A stretch of 64,000 nucleotides of DNA from positions 102,914,796 to 102,978,795 of the forward strand of contig NC_081415.1 in NCBI RefSeq assembly GCF_030272615.1. Direction: 5' to 3'. The DNA comes from Cryptomeria japonica. Lineage: Eukaryota; Streptophyta; Pinopsida; Cupressales; Cupressaceae. The translations under genes were made by a program, and so were the position numbers. Within the stretch, counting starts at the first letter, position 1. Each line of letters opens with the position of its first letter. Under the pieces are notes generated by a model. The model was not told the origin of the DNA. It searched no databases and saw only the letters and a program-made list of their open reading frames with translations. Below are positions 47,701-57,945 of this stretch, piece by piece.

Positions 47701-48216
47701 TATTCAGCCATAGATTTCCCTTCTCCAATACTGATCATTTCTAGAATTTGAACCCTGTGGCTCAGCTTCTTATTATCCTCCACAACTTTCTTGTGATTGT
47801 TGATTAACCAATCAAGGGTGTCCACAAACCCTTTTAAACCCTTTGTAGGAGGATTTGAAGGGGGGTTTTTTTCACCAGCATTGGCCTGTTCATTTTTGGG
47901 AGCATCTCCACTAGTGATCTATTGAGGAATTCCACCTACCCTTTGATCGAAACCTTCCCCTGTTATCTCCTCCTCCACTTTTTGGTCGACGTTAGGATAC
48001 TTTCTCTGCACTTTATCCTCCAAATTATCCTGCCTATTTATTTATTCCTTTTCTGAATGGTTTTAGTTTTAGTTAAATGCATAGTTATATATTGATAATT
48101 ATGAATTATTTTCTACAAAAGGATTCTAACTTGTCTTTTGAATTATGGTTTTGCAACCATCTACAGAGCCGCATATTGCATCGAAGAGGCTTGATTTTGA
48201 TGATCCACCAAAACTG
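44730..48216 (+). pseudogene. Plus-strand multi-exon gene of F, function unknown, decayed
   Basis: Short open blocks are separated by AT-rich stretches that begin GTATGT/GTAA/GTAT, as plant introns do. Legible blocks include a Pro/Gln-rich start (KNPQQQQQDAPLQNPP, 44731-44830), RIGELLPLNAKRFPIHWCTI near 45105-45165, REFHGRGGGFAQDRL near 45305-45350, and DDEPLVAASGASDLIQHV then YMTEDVALTDELMDMLFGSQ near 45525-45745. Smaller exon-like pieces lie at 45862-45925, 46031-46108, 46258-46307, 46744-46800 and 46905-47018, and the end SKRLDFDDPPKL is followed by a stop near 48216. Several in-frame stops show decay. I recognise no domain. It converges on the transposase-like gene, so it may be the accessory gene of the same element. 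A 1-kb insertion splits its last intron. Confidence 0.5.
47048..48086 (-). mobile_element. 1,005-bp insertion with a 17-bp target duplication and a coiled-coil ORF
   Basis: TAGTTAAATGCATAGTT occurs at 47048-47064 and again at 48070-48086, bracketing 47065-48069. On the minus strand the insert is open from about 48050 to 47343 apart from one stop near 47922. It encodes a charged coiled-coil protein (RVQILEMISIGEGKSMAEYV, RFENVEKALEEIKTNDNAMD, MVEIDKKFNKIENCLKSIID) with a basic tail GPITRTRGKKKETKTNK. No LTR, reverse transcriptase or clear poly(A) end is visible. A long target duplication fits target-primed reverse transcription, so a retrocopy or LINE/SINE-mobilised sequence is likely, but this is inference. 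Confidence 0.7.
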
Positions 48217-48394
48217 TAGGATCATATAGTGTTAGTTGTGGTCATTGAATGACCAATACATGTAGATATATTCTACATTTTTATTGCATATCAATTTGGA
48301 CATAGCATATGCCATATTTTTATAATATTTGTATTGACTTGGCACACATGCCTTTCTTGATATATAGAAATGTTGATATTTGATCCAATAAATG

Positions 48395-48770
48395 TGTATT
48401 GAGTTCAATATTGTGTATTCGTTGTATTTGGTGGTTGCCCTTTTATAAAGTTAAATGATTATTTGCCTATGTAATCAACAATATGAATGTAAACAACAAA
48501 AATCTATGATATAAAATATTACAATCGTGGAATATGATTTGATAAACTTTCTAAAATGTTGAATTAACCCTATAAAAATCCTTGTATTGAGTTCATTATT
48601 GTATATTTGTTGTATTTGGTGGCTTCCCTTTTATAAAGTCACAAGAATATTTTCCTATGTAATCAACAATTTGAATATAAACAACAAAAATCTATGATAT
48701 TAAATATTGCAATCATGGAATATGATTTGATAAACTTTCTTAAATCTTGAATTAACCCTACAAAACTCTT
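48395..48770. repeat. Tandem duplication, 188-bp unit
   Basis: TGTATTGAGTTCA starts at 48395 and again at 48583, and the following 180 bases match with scattered changes (both contain CTATGTAATCAACAAT and CATGGAATATGATTTGAT-like phrases). It lies between the two genes of F. No coding content. Confidence 0.85.
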
Positions 48771-49165
48771 TGTTTCAATGAAAATGAAATTCAATGGTAA
48801 TGGTCAGATTTGATCCATGATAATGATCAATGGATGCTTTTGATTCCTTTCATTTATATTTGTCAATGTGTGTGGTGCAAGAGAACCCTCATGCTCGTAA
48901 TGGTCAAAATTTGGTCTCGTCTTATTTTACCATTGTTTTATCTAAATAAGGTAATTTGAGACCATTAATGATCATTTGAAGCCATTTGTGAAAGTTTGGG
49001 GTAATTTGGATAAAAGATGTAGGAGTTGCTCAATTTTTGTCGAAGTTGCTCAGTTGTTGTCAAATTTATCAAAGTCGTCAAAGTTTGGGCTCATTTGGAT
49101 AAAAGAAGTAAAAGTTGCTTAGTTGTTGTCATAGTTGCTCACTTGTTGTCAAAGTTGTCAAAGTT
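48771..49165. other. Non-coding sequence between the two F genes
   Basis: Contains several copies of AAAGTTGCTCAGTTGTTGTCAAA-like phrases between 49020 and 49165, a loose short-period repeat. No gene is seen. Confidence 0.5.
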
Positions 49166-49975
49166 GCAAGATAGGCTAGAATTGATTCCATTCATCGTGT
49201 GCACAAACCAACATCACAAGAGCATCTTGGTAGGAAAGTTTATGCTAGGCATGCTCATGTCATGCTTCCCAAAATGTCAAAACTTCGAGAGCCATACCCT
49301 ATGGGCATGTTCTCTTAAGTGTCATGAGTCCAAAAAATTGTCAAACTTTGATGGACTATTTCTTCCAATCCAGGACACATATGTTCAATCAGTTTGAACA
49401 TGTGGGGTCACGTGAGGCTCATCTACAATGCGTTATCTTGGTTTTTTAACGACACGAAGCCATTTTTAATTGGTAGCATTTTTTCACTTGCTGTAAAAAC
49501 TGTCAGTTGCATACAATGCAAAGTTGCAAGATAGGATATAATTGATTTCGTTCGTTGTGTGCACAAACTGACATCACGAGCGATTCCAGGTGAATAGCTT
49601 TATGCTAAGAATAGTCTTGTCATACCTCCCAAAGTGTCGAAATGTCGAGAGCCATACCCTACCGACGCGATCTCTCAAGTGCCCTGAGTCCAAAAAATTG
49701 TCAAACTTTGATAGACTGTTTCTCGCAATCCAGGATACATATGATCAATTTGTTTGAACTTATAGTGTCATGTGAGGCTCATCTACAATGGCTTATCTTA
49801 GTTTCTAATGCAATGCAAATTTTCAAGATGGGCTAGAATTGATTTCATTCATCATGTACACAAACACCATGAGTGCATTTGGGTGGGTAGGTTTACGCTA
49901 GGCATACTACTATCGTGCCTCCAAAAGCACTGGAATGTCGAGGGCCATACCCTACCAATGCAATGTAGAAGTTGT
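49166..49975. repeat. Three-copy tandem repeat, ~360-bp unit
   Basis: GCAAGATAGGxTAxAATTGATT starts at 49166 and 49526, and a diverged CAAGATGGGCTAGAATTGATT at 49824. Copies 1 and 2 share the phrases GAGAGCCATACCCTA, GAGTCCAAAAAATTGTCAAA and GTGAGGCTCATCTACAATG in order; copy 3 is truncated after its GAGGGCCATACCCTACC. The small open frames over it follow the repeat and have no motif. Confidence 0.85.
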
Positions 49976-50500
49976 TTGATAACATTTTTGACAATTTTTT
50001 GACAATAATGACAATTTTTGCTCAAATTGTATCTAGACTTAATCTATGACTCCCATGACACAATAATGACTCGAATAATTCTCCATGATTATACAAGAAT
50101 AAAAAATGCTCATGATTGACCTTATCAAGAATGGTCATGATTGACCTTATCACATCAGATAAACTCAAAACATAGTCACAAAATATAGTCACAAAACATT
50201 ATCACATATTATTCAAAAAATTTCCTCTAAATATGGACAAATCAACTCTTGGCTATTTAAATATACAAAAAAATTGTGTTACAAATAATCTCATGGGATT
50301 TTATACAAAATTTGGCATTTAAATATGTACGAATCAGCTCATCGCCATTTTAAGATACAAAATTTGGTATCTAAATATGTACAAATCAGCTCATGACCAT
50401 ATAAATATAAAAATTATGCCCCTAAACATGTACAAATCAGCTCATGGATATTTATATAAACAAAAAATGAATATAGAATAATTCACTGGTGATATATACA
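49976..50500. other. AT-rich non-coding sequence downstream of the transposase-like gene
   Basis: It contains four loose copies of a phrase like TACAAATCAGCTCATGGCCATxTAAATATACAAAA between 50230 and 50465. No gene is seen. Confidence 0.5.
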
Positions 50501-53457
50501 AAATTATCAAAATCATTCTGCTTTGAACCATAGAATCAATCAAGTGAGCCTTCAGGATCAACTCTAACCCATATTGTGTCAAGTATTGCCTCGTGCTCAG
50601 ATTCACAAACTTTCCATAAAATCTTGTTATGAGGTCTACCACGATACTTCATCAAATGAATAATTGTTGCAACAAAAAGGTTAGAGAAATGAAGAATATG
50701 TTTATTTGTTTCAAAGTCCTTGAACAACCAAACATCAAAATTCTTGATAGGGTATCTCCTAAGCCATGTTCTTGTCACGACAAACAACCCTATTGGGTGC
50801 TCAATACCCTCACCATCAATGATTGTGGTTGTCAATTTTCTTTTAGGCTCAACACAACGAAACAAAAAGCAATTTGTCCCTTCTTCATTGTTCTCTTCTA
50901 CAACAACTGCATACACATGACCTGCATTTTATAAAGTGATAATTAATACCAAAAATAAAGTATGATGTACAAGAAAATAAACCAAAAAGAATACTTGCAA
51001 AAAAACTAACTCAAAAAATCACCTGAATCCACTAGGTCAGATACATGGTCAAAATCCACTGATGTCTCCATCTGGCTCAATTGTAGTGCTTTGGCAATTT
51101 CATATTTATCAATGGGAACCAATGGTCTAGAAGACCATTTGTCAACCCACTCTTGTGATTCACATTCTTCCCACAAAAAATACATGCATGAAGAGAAAAA
51201 ACATACCATCTATCTCGTATAAATTACTAGTGAACTTGCATTTGAACTCATAAATGAATGCATTTCACTTGATCTTGCAGCTGTACAACAGTCTAGATAG
51301 TTTTCAATGTTAGATTTAGTGATCAAATAAAAATATCTATGAACCATTGATGTACCTGGATCACCTAGATCCATCATAGAGTTACACCATCGCACAATTG
51401 TTTCTGCATCTATCAACTCAGCACCACCTTCGTACTTCAATTATTCTCTAGCTAGGGCTCTGTTTACACATGCTCTTGTAGTATCATGCTCTCCCTTACC
51501 ATTTCTAGCCTAAGTGAATTTCCAAAAATATTATACACCGCTTGTCATATGCATTCTTGTTAACCAATAAAACATTCTTGCATTCTTGAATTGTGCGGTG
51601 CAATTATCTGACCACATTAAGTGTCGGTTGTATTGTATGTTTCTTTCCTTTAAATTATCATAAAAAACTTTAAAGCATCCTTGTAAAAACTTTGATGAAT
51701 GAACATGATCATCACTTATGTAGAAGTGATACTCTCTTACAACCTTTCTATCCTCCTCTATGCTATCATCTACATGCATGAATGTTATGTGTACAAAAAT
51801 AGAAACTTGTGTAGAATTATAATACATAGATTGCACTTCATTTTGAGGTTGTAGTGTATAATTTTCAGCAAAATCAACAATAGAGACAATGGTGCTAAGA
51901 GGAAATGTGTCCTTACATAACTTGAATTGCTCATCTAACCATCGAGCTCTATGTGTATGCATTATATACTCATAAAGTAGTTTCTCTTGAAACATTTTTC
52001 ATAAATTCAGCTACATATATATCATTTTTGACTAACTCACATCTCTACAAATCTTTTCCATCTTTAACTCCATATGTGATTGTCTTGTATTTTCCAAATG
52101 AAACTAGTTTCGTACCAATTTCATGTGTGCTCTCCAAATGTACACATCTTGGTAAACATTGCAAACCACCACATATAGCACAAGAACCTTCCAAACAAGG
52201 CATCTTATCATAAATTTAACCATCATGTCTATTACATAGCACACTTAAAATAAATTCTCTTGCCAACTTAGGAGGTGCTTGTATATTGCATTCCTACAAA
52301 ACATCGTTAGTGTGAAAAGTAGAACAAACATAATGAAAAAATTTATAGTGCATGGAAAATTCAATATGCATCCTACAACAAGATGTGGTGCATACTTGAT
52401 TAATCTTAATATAAAAAGGTTTTTCCATTTCAAAAAATCTTTGACAAATTCTTGTTTGAAGAAACTTTTCAAGGAATCTTTCATAAAATTTTGTTTGAGT
52501 CATATCCAAATAGTGTTTGGCATGTGGCTCATGATTTGTAGATCCGATTCGCCTTCTAACAACATCTCTTTGGTTGGGCAAAACTCTTGTGTTGTCATGC
52601 CAAAAAATTTCAATTAATGTTCCTAGTGCATCAACAATAACCTTGCCTTTGCGTGGTAGTCTACCCAAGAATACCCAAAGAGAATTATTGTTAGGTTCCT
52701 CTATTTTTCCCCGCCTCTGTAATGTTTTACTTAATGTTGTTCTACTAACATTTAATGACTTACTTGTATTGCTTATCAAACGATCTTTTTTTATTTTTTT
52801 TGCTCATTATGGTTGATGTAATGACATGTCGAGTAACATTAGAATCTTTAGTACATAATTTTGAACCAATAGCTTGATATGCATCAAATAGATTTCTCAC
52901 AATAGTTATTTTTTTGTTACTTTCGGATGATCTTAGGCCTAGAATTTTCATTGTCTCTCTAAAATTCAAATTTTTAATCATTTGAACAATTAATTGACAT
53001 CTTGCGGTTTCATTTAAGTTTTTAAAATAATTTTGCCATATTCTTTTAACCATTCTCCTACAAGTTCGTTCATTCATTTTATTGAGCATTGGCTTCAATA
53101 TATTCTCATCAATGTCAATTAGATACTTTGGTTTCCTATGAATGATTCTAGGAGGTGTTAACATCAGTGCATTGTGTACATTAAGTACATTAAATTCATC
53201 AAATAGAGTAGGTGTATGTTCATCATTTAATTGATTATTTAACATGTGGTCTCTTCTTCAATTGCATTAGGTTCATATGGTAAATCTTCAATTGCATTAG
53301 GTGCATTATGTTCATTTGGTAAATCAAATTGAGATGTTGAGGATGACATACCTTCTTGTCCCATTGTTCTTATGTCACATAATTTCTTCATACGCTGCTT
53401 TTGTCTTTCCTTTTTAGCCTCTCATTGTTCCATCGTTCCTCGCTTGTTCTTTCCCAT
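50500..53457 (-). pseudogene. Transposase-like gene of F (DDE-type motifs), decayed
   Basis: On the minus strand an ATG at 53457 opens a basic start (MGKNKRGTMEQ, then a TGA). Next come a helical region (53245-52760), a helix-turn-helix-like piece near 52775-52720 (SKSLNVSRTTLSKTLQRR), and a CCRMH cluster near 52360. A Cys-rich LEGSCAICGGLQCLPRC lies near 52203-52150. Then DFAENY (Asp at 51875-51873), SDNCTAQFK (Asp at 51608-51606) and GKGEHDTTRACVNRAL (Glu at 51491-51489) give a D-D-E layout with spacing of about 89 and 39 residues. C-terminal pieces continue to 50536. At least one intron and several frameshifts or stops break it. I recall similar motif sets in uncharacterised transposase-like proteins of other eukaryotes, but cannot confirm the superfamily. 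Confidence 0.6.
53246..53330. repeat. Short direct repeat in the N-terminal coding part of the F transposase-like gene
   Basis: TCTTCAATTGCATTAGGT plus CATATGGTAAA-like sequence is present twice (53256-53287 and 53288-53321), giving a repeated NAPNAIEDLP / EPNAIEE peptide on the minus strand. Confidence 0.6.
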
Positions 53458-53486
53458 GGTTGATATCAATTGTCCAAAATAGAATC

Positions 53487-53489
<3 letters not shown>

Positions 53490-53519
<30 letters not shown>
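53490..53519. repeat. (TA)n microsatellite
   Basis: About 15 TA units, just upstream of the start of the minus-strand gene. Confidence 0.95.
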
Positions 53520-53522
<3 letters not shown>

Positions 53523-53769
53523 AGCAAAAGTTCATAAACAATCAAATAACCATAAATTTGAGAACTATCATTTTTTTTGAATCAAAACTATTAAACAATC
53601 ATAATAACATTGACAAAACTAATAAGAACAACAATTCAATAATTTGAAATCATGTAAAAACAAGAAATTCACTTACTTGTATGTATAAAATAGTCATAGA
53701 AGCACAGACACAGTTGCAGTGGGGGCCCTCGATGACCTCGAAAACTTCTTTTGAGGCCATTGAGGTGGT

Positions 53770-53990
53770 TGGGCAACTAAAAGTATATGTCCTAGTACCG
53801 CGTATGCAAACTTTTTAGTAACTCTATACACGTTGTTAGGCCCTAAAAATATTTGTAGACCAACGTTAATATTATTGGTACCTCGTATGCGCTTTTAACC
53901 TATAAAGACCCCATATGCATTGTTAGGCCTTAAAAATGTTTAGCATACTAGCGAACTAATAGTCCCAGTACCTTGTACACACTTTTTGTA
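53770..53990 (-). repeat. Right inward-facing subterminal repeats of F, ~90-bp unit
   Basis: Read on the minus strand, a unit of about 90 bp occurs roughly two and a half times: GTGTACAAGGTACTGGG, AGGCCTAACAAT, GCATATGGGGTC, then GCATACGAGGTACC, GGGCCTAACAAC, GTGTATAGAGTTAC, then GCATACGCGGTACTAGG. The sequence stops at the start of the purine tract. Confidence 0.6.
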
Positions 53991-53999
53991 GTAAAGAAA

Positions 54000-54265
54000 A
54001 TGTGAAGGAAAGGGGAGGGAGAGGGAGGGAGAGGGAGAGGGGGAGGGAGCAAGAGGGAGAGCAAGAGAGGGAGAGATGGAGGGTGAGGGGGAGAAAGGGA
54101 GGGAGAGGGAGAGGGAGGGAGAGAGAGAATGGAAAAGGGAGAGGGGAAGGGTGGAAAAGGGAGGGAGCTGGAGAGGGGGAGAAAGGGAGAGAGGGAGAGC
54201 ATGGGAGAGGGGGAGAGAGGGAGAGTGAGGGAGAGGGGGAAAGAGGGAGAGAGGGAGAGAGAGAG
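54000..54265. repeat. Purine tract (GGGA/GA)n, left half
   Basis: Almost pure G and A on the plus strand, mostly GAGGGA and GAGAGG units. The right half continues at 60120-60366, beyond element E. Frames open on both strands across it are composition artefacts. Confidence 0.93.
54261..54265. repeat. Target site duplication of element E, left copy
   Basis: GAGAG before TGATGTAGG; GAGAG follows the right LTR at 60120-60124. The match lies in GA-rich sequence, so it is weaker evidence than usual. Confidence 0.65.
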
Positions 54266-54850
54266 TGATGTAGGAGCATCCCTGGTTCTTGAAAATCTTG
54301 CATCAACTAAAAATATTTATTTTTTGTTTTGGTTGTTTCGACGTTTCTTTCTGTATTTCCTGGATTTGTCTCACTAGAACCTGTGGAGTTGGATATTTAT
54401 TGAGGACTTGATCATATTTCTTATTCCCAAACCATGGAGAATTTGGATTATTTTCTGGTAAGTTATCGCTACCGGTTTCCGTGAGAGTTTTCTATTACCA
54501 GTTCCTTGGACCTATTTGCATTGGTGATCTACCAGATCCCTTCCATAGCTTGCAGAGTCATAAGAGTTGATTCCAATGTTCCTTGCCATGTGTTCGTCCT
54601 TCCCTTTGATTCTCACTTCATCCTTTGGATTTTCTGGAAGGATTTATTTGGCAGAAGCCGACCTTGTTGGTTTTACACATTAGGTCTCGTTCTTTGTGTT
54701 TTGATCCCTTTTGGGCCGACCGGATCCCCTTGGATCATATAAATCATTGTAAATGAGAATTAGAATGTATTCAAGGAAGTTAGACATAACATAGAAGATA
54801 GATATCTAGTCCAAAGGTCCCGATTGTGATGGAACTGTTATGATGCATTT
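54266..54850 (+). repeat. Element E 5' LTR, 3' end missing
   Basis: Matches 59345 onward for about 585 bp (to AGATAGATATCTAG and GGTCCCGATTGTGA), then diverges. The last roughly 190-240 bp of the right LTR, ending GTGACTGTACCA, have no counterpart here, so the LTR end and primer binding site were probably lost by deletion. Confidence 0.8.
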
Positions 54851-54916
54851 AAGCTTGGTTGGAATCCATTTAGACAACCTAGAGAAGAGGTCGACATATT
54901 GAATATGTGAGTAAAG

Positions 54917-55842
54917 ATGAAGCAAAATAAGCCCCAACAGAATAAGGAAATCCATCGGTGGTTGATCTAGATGAAGATAGGTTTTTGAGGGTTTTGAGTA
55001 GGGAAAATACTAAACCACATTTTACCCCACCGGAATATGATGGGAAGTTGGATTCAGAAGAGTTGATGGATTGGATCTCTGAGATGGAGAAGTATTTCGA
55101 TTTTGAAAACACTGCAGAGGATAGAAAGGTGAAGTATGCTTGTACCCAGTTAAAAGTTCATGCATCTCTTTGGTGGGAAAATTTGCAAGTTGATAGATAG
55201 AGAAGAGGTAAAGAGAAGATAAAGAAATGGGATCAGATGGTTGCTAAGTTAAAATCAAAGTTTATGCCAACTGATTATCAAGTGAATCTATTTCAAAAGT
55301 TGTAGAATTTAAATTAGAAGGAATCTAGTGTGAAGGAGTACACCGAAACATTTTACAAGTTTAATATTAGATATGGACATGTTGATGATGAGATCGAACA
55401 AGTTTCCAGATATTTGAATGGATTGTCGATGTCTATACAAGATGAACTCATTTTGATCAAGTTGCAGAGTGTTGAAGAAGCTTACTAGTATGCCCTAAAA
55501 GCAGAAGAGTAGTTGAACAAAAGACATGAGTAGAGACAGAGAAGTAGAGGTGGAAGATTTACTAGAGGAATATTTCAAGAAGGAAGAGGAAATACCAGAG
55601 GAAGAGGAACCTATAAAGATCAGAACAAGGAAAGGGAAGTAAGAAAAGATGGTAATTCATATCGTAAGGATGATAAAAGTTTATACTGAAGGAGAGAACC
55701 AGATGGCTATGGGAATGAGAATGTTGGAAAAGATAAAAGAAGACAAGATAAGAGAGTGTTTAGAGGAAATTTCTTTAAGTGTGGAGGAGAAGGACATCAT
55801 GCATTCAAATGTAAGAAGACATAGAATATTGGAAGAGTAGTA
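54917..55842 (+). pseudogene. Element E gag, decayed by stop codons
   Basis: Reading in the phase of 54958 gives the gypsy gag: PEYDGKLDSEELMDWISEME, KYACTQLKVHASLWWENLQ, SSVKEYTETFYKFNIRYGH, then a basic Arg/Gly stretch and a knuckle FKCGGEGHHAFKC near 55772-55812. In-frame stops are TAG at 55198, 55303, 55315, 55486, 55510, 55531 and 55822, and TGA at 55687. There is no frameshift. Most TAG codons stand where related proteins have Gln. The knuckle is intact. No ATG in phase precedes 54958, so the start was probably lost with the LTR end. Confidence 0.85.
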
Positions 55843-56640
55843 GTGGTGGAAGAAAACCCCACTGGATCAACTAACAAACCAGAGGATGGAGAATTGTTGA
55901 TGATGATAAGAGTTTTGTGTCATACCGGAGAAGATGAAGAACCCTTGAAGAGGATAAATTTGTTCAAGATTAGATGTAAGGTATTTGATAAGTGTTGTAA
56001 AGTTGTTATTGATAGTGGTAGTTCAGATAATCTTGTTTTAGAAGAGATGGTGAATAAGTTGGACTTGGAAAGATTGAAGCACCCTAAACCTTATCAGATA
56101 GCATGGATTCAAGATGAACATAAGTTGTTAGTAAGTGAGAAATGTTTGATAAAATTGAAAATTGGGAATTATCATGATGAAGTCTTGTGTGATGTTATGC
56201 CTATGGATATTTGTCACCTTTTGTTGGGTAGACCTTGGCAATTTGATAGATAGGCAATACATGATGGGAGAAAGAACATATAAACTATTGTGGCAAATGG
56301 AATGAAGCAAACCTTGTTACCCTTGGAAGATCCTTGGGAGAGTGAAGTATGTATGAATGCTAGAATTTGTTTGGTGAATGGAAGGAAATTCATGGATGGA
56401 ATTAGACATGAGAATGTGTGTTTTACCTTAGTTCCTAAGAAGACTGAGAATTTGGAGTATAAAGAAGAGCAACTGGAAGAGATAAATGAGTTGTTGACAG
56501 AGCATGAAGACATCATTTTAGGTAATGTGCCTAAAGGATTACCACCGGTAAGAATTACCAGTCATTGCATGGACCTGATTCCTGGAACTAGTTTTCCTAA
56601 CAAAGCTACACACTGGATGACACCTGTAGAGAATGAATAA
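55843..56640 (+). pseudogene. Element E protease and linker, decayed
   Basis: In the same phase as gag: KVVIDSGSSDNLVLEEMVNK with the protease DSG near 56011-56019, then CDVMPMDICHLLLGRPWQFD ending the protease. Stops are TAG at 56251, TAA at 56281 and TAA at 56638. The linker continues through ELLTEHEDIILGNVPKGLPP to the start of RT. Confidence 0.85.
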
Positions 56641-57430
56641 CTAAATAGACAAGTGCAGGAGTTTTTGAAGAAAGTTTTGATTAGAGAAAGTTTGAGTCCT
56701 TGTGGAGTACTAGCAGTATTGGCACATAAGAAGAATGGAGAATGGAGGATGTGTACTAAGTCCAGAATAATAAACAAGATCATAGTGAAATACTGGTTTC
56801 CTTTTCCTAGGATGGATGACATAATTGACTATTTGAGTGGAGCCGGATACTTTACAAAGATCGATTTGAAGAGTGGATATCATCACATCAGGATCAGAGA
56901 AGGAGATGAGTGGAAGACATCATTCAAGACAAATAAAGGACTGTATGAATGGTTGGTGAGGCCTTTTGGGTTAACTAATTCACCAAGTACTTTCATGAGG
57001 TTAATGAATGAGGTAATAAATAAATTCTTGGGTAATTTTGTTATTGTATATTTGGATGACATTCTAATTTTCAGTAAGACAAAAGAAGAGCATTTGTTGC
57101 ATTTGAGACATGTTTTGCAGAGGTTGAGAGAAGAGAAGTTACTGATAAATCCTAAGAAGTGTACTTCCATGAAGGAAGAGTTAGTCTATTTGGGATTTGT
57201 GATATCTGCGGATGGAATGAAGATGGACCCTAAGAAGGTGAAAGAAATTGTTGAATGACCTACACTGGAAAGCGTTGGAGAGGTAAGATCATTTCATGGA
57301 TTAGCTAGTTTCTACTGAAAATTTATTAGAAATTGTAGTTTTATTTGTAGCCCTATGACTGAGACAATGAGACGAGATAAGAAGGAATTCAAGCAGACCA
57401 TCAAAGTAAACAAAAGTTTTGAACTGTTGA
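56641..57430 (+). pseudogene. Element E reverse transcriptase, nearly open
   Basis: The frame 56653-57258 has all RT blocks: RESLSPCGVLAVLAHKKNGE, YFTKIDLKSGYHHIRI with the first Asp, WLVRPFGLTNSPSTFMRLMN, and YLDDILIFS with the catalytic pair at 57049-57060, then NPKKCTSMKEELVYLGFVIS. TGA at 57256 and 57316 interrupt the thumb region, in both cases compatible with a Trp or Arg codon changed by a transition. Phase is unchanged from gag. Confidence 0.9.
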
Positions 57431-57945
57431 AGTAGAAAGTGACTGAGTAGCCTTTGTTAGCTTTACCAGATTTCAACAAAGTAGTTCAAGTTGATTGTGA
57501 TGCTAGTAGAACAACAATTGGAGCAGTCTTGAGTCAAGAAGGAAGAGCAGTAGCTTATTTCAATGAGAAGTTGAATGATGCCTATACGAGATATTCAATG
57601 TATGAGCAGGAATTCTATGACATAGTTCAAGCCTTGAAGAAGTGGAGACATTACTTGTTGCCTAAGGAGTTTGTGTTGTATACAGATCATCAAGCTTTGT
57701 AGTATTTGAACAGCCAGTATGTTGAATTAGAGACATATGATATGGGTAGAATTTTTGCAGAGTTACACCTTTGTGTTGAAACATAGGAGTGGGAAATCTA
57801 ACAAAGTTGTTGATGCATTGAGTAGAAGGAGGAATTTGTTGATAGAGATTCAAGAGTGACAATATTAGAATTTGAGGAATTGAAGACCTTGTATGATGAT
57901 GACCCAGATTTTGCATAACCTTAGAAAGCATGTAAAGAATCGGTT
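57431..57945 (+). pseudogene. Element E RNase H, decayed
   Basis: [20 protein letters not shown] holds the first catalytic Asp, followed by [20 protein letters not shown] and [10 protein letters not shown] with a later Asp. TAG at 57433, 57448 and 57700 are in phase. After 57715 two compensating indels shift the frame and restore it by about 57940; SYTFVLKHRSGKSNKVVDAL is read in the shifted phase. Confidence 0.85.

Larger units (their letters stand above)
44300..53995. mobile_element. Element F: probable DNA transposon with two convergent genes
   Basis: Both sides carry repeat arrays of the type GCATACGnGGTnCT...AGG pointing inward (44330-44500 on the plus strand, 53990-53770 on the minus strand). 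Between them are a decayed multi-exon gene on the plus strand (44.7-48.2 kb) and a decayed transposase-like gene on the minus strand (53.5-50.5 kb). No LTR, primer binding site or RT occurs inside. I could not define exact terminal inverted repeats or a target duplication, so the limits are approximate. The right side runs into the purine tract at 54000. The motifs resemble a transposase family I cannot name with certainty (Sola superfamily is a possibility). Confidence 0.5.

Noticed and set aside
54002-54377. Open frames on both strands rich in Arg/Glu/Gly or Ser/Pro/Leu
   Set aside because: They follow the GGGA/GA composition of the purine tract and have no other support.
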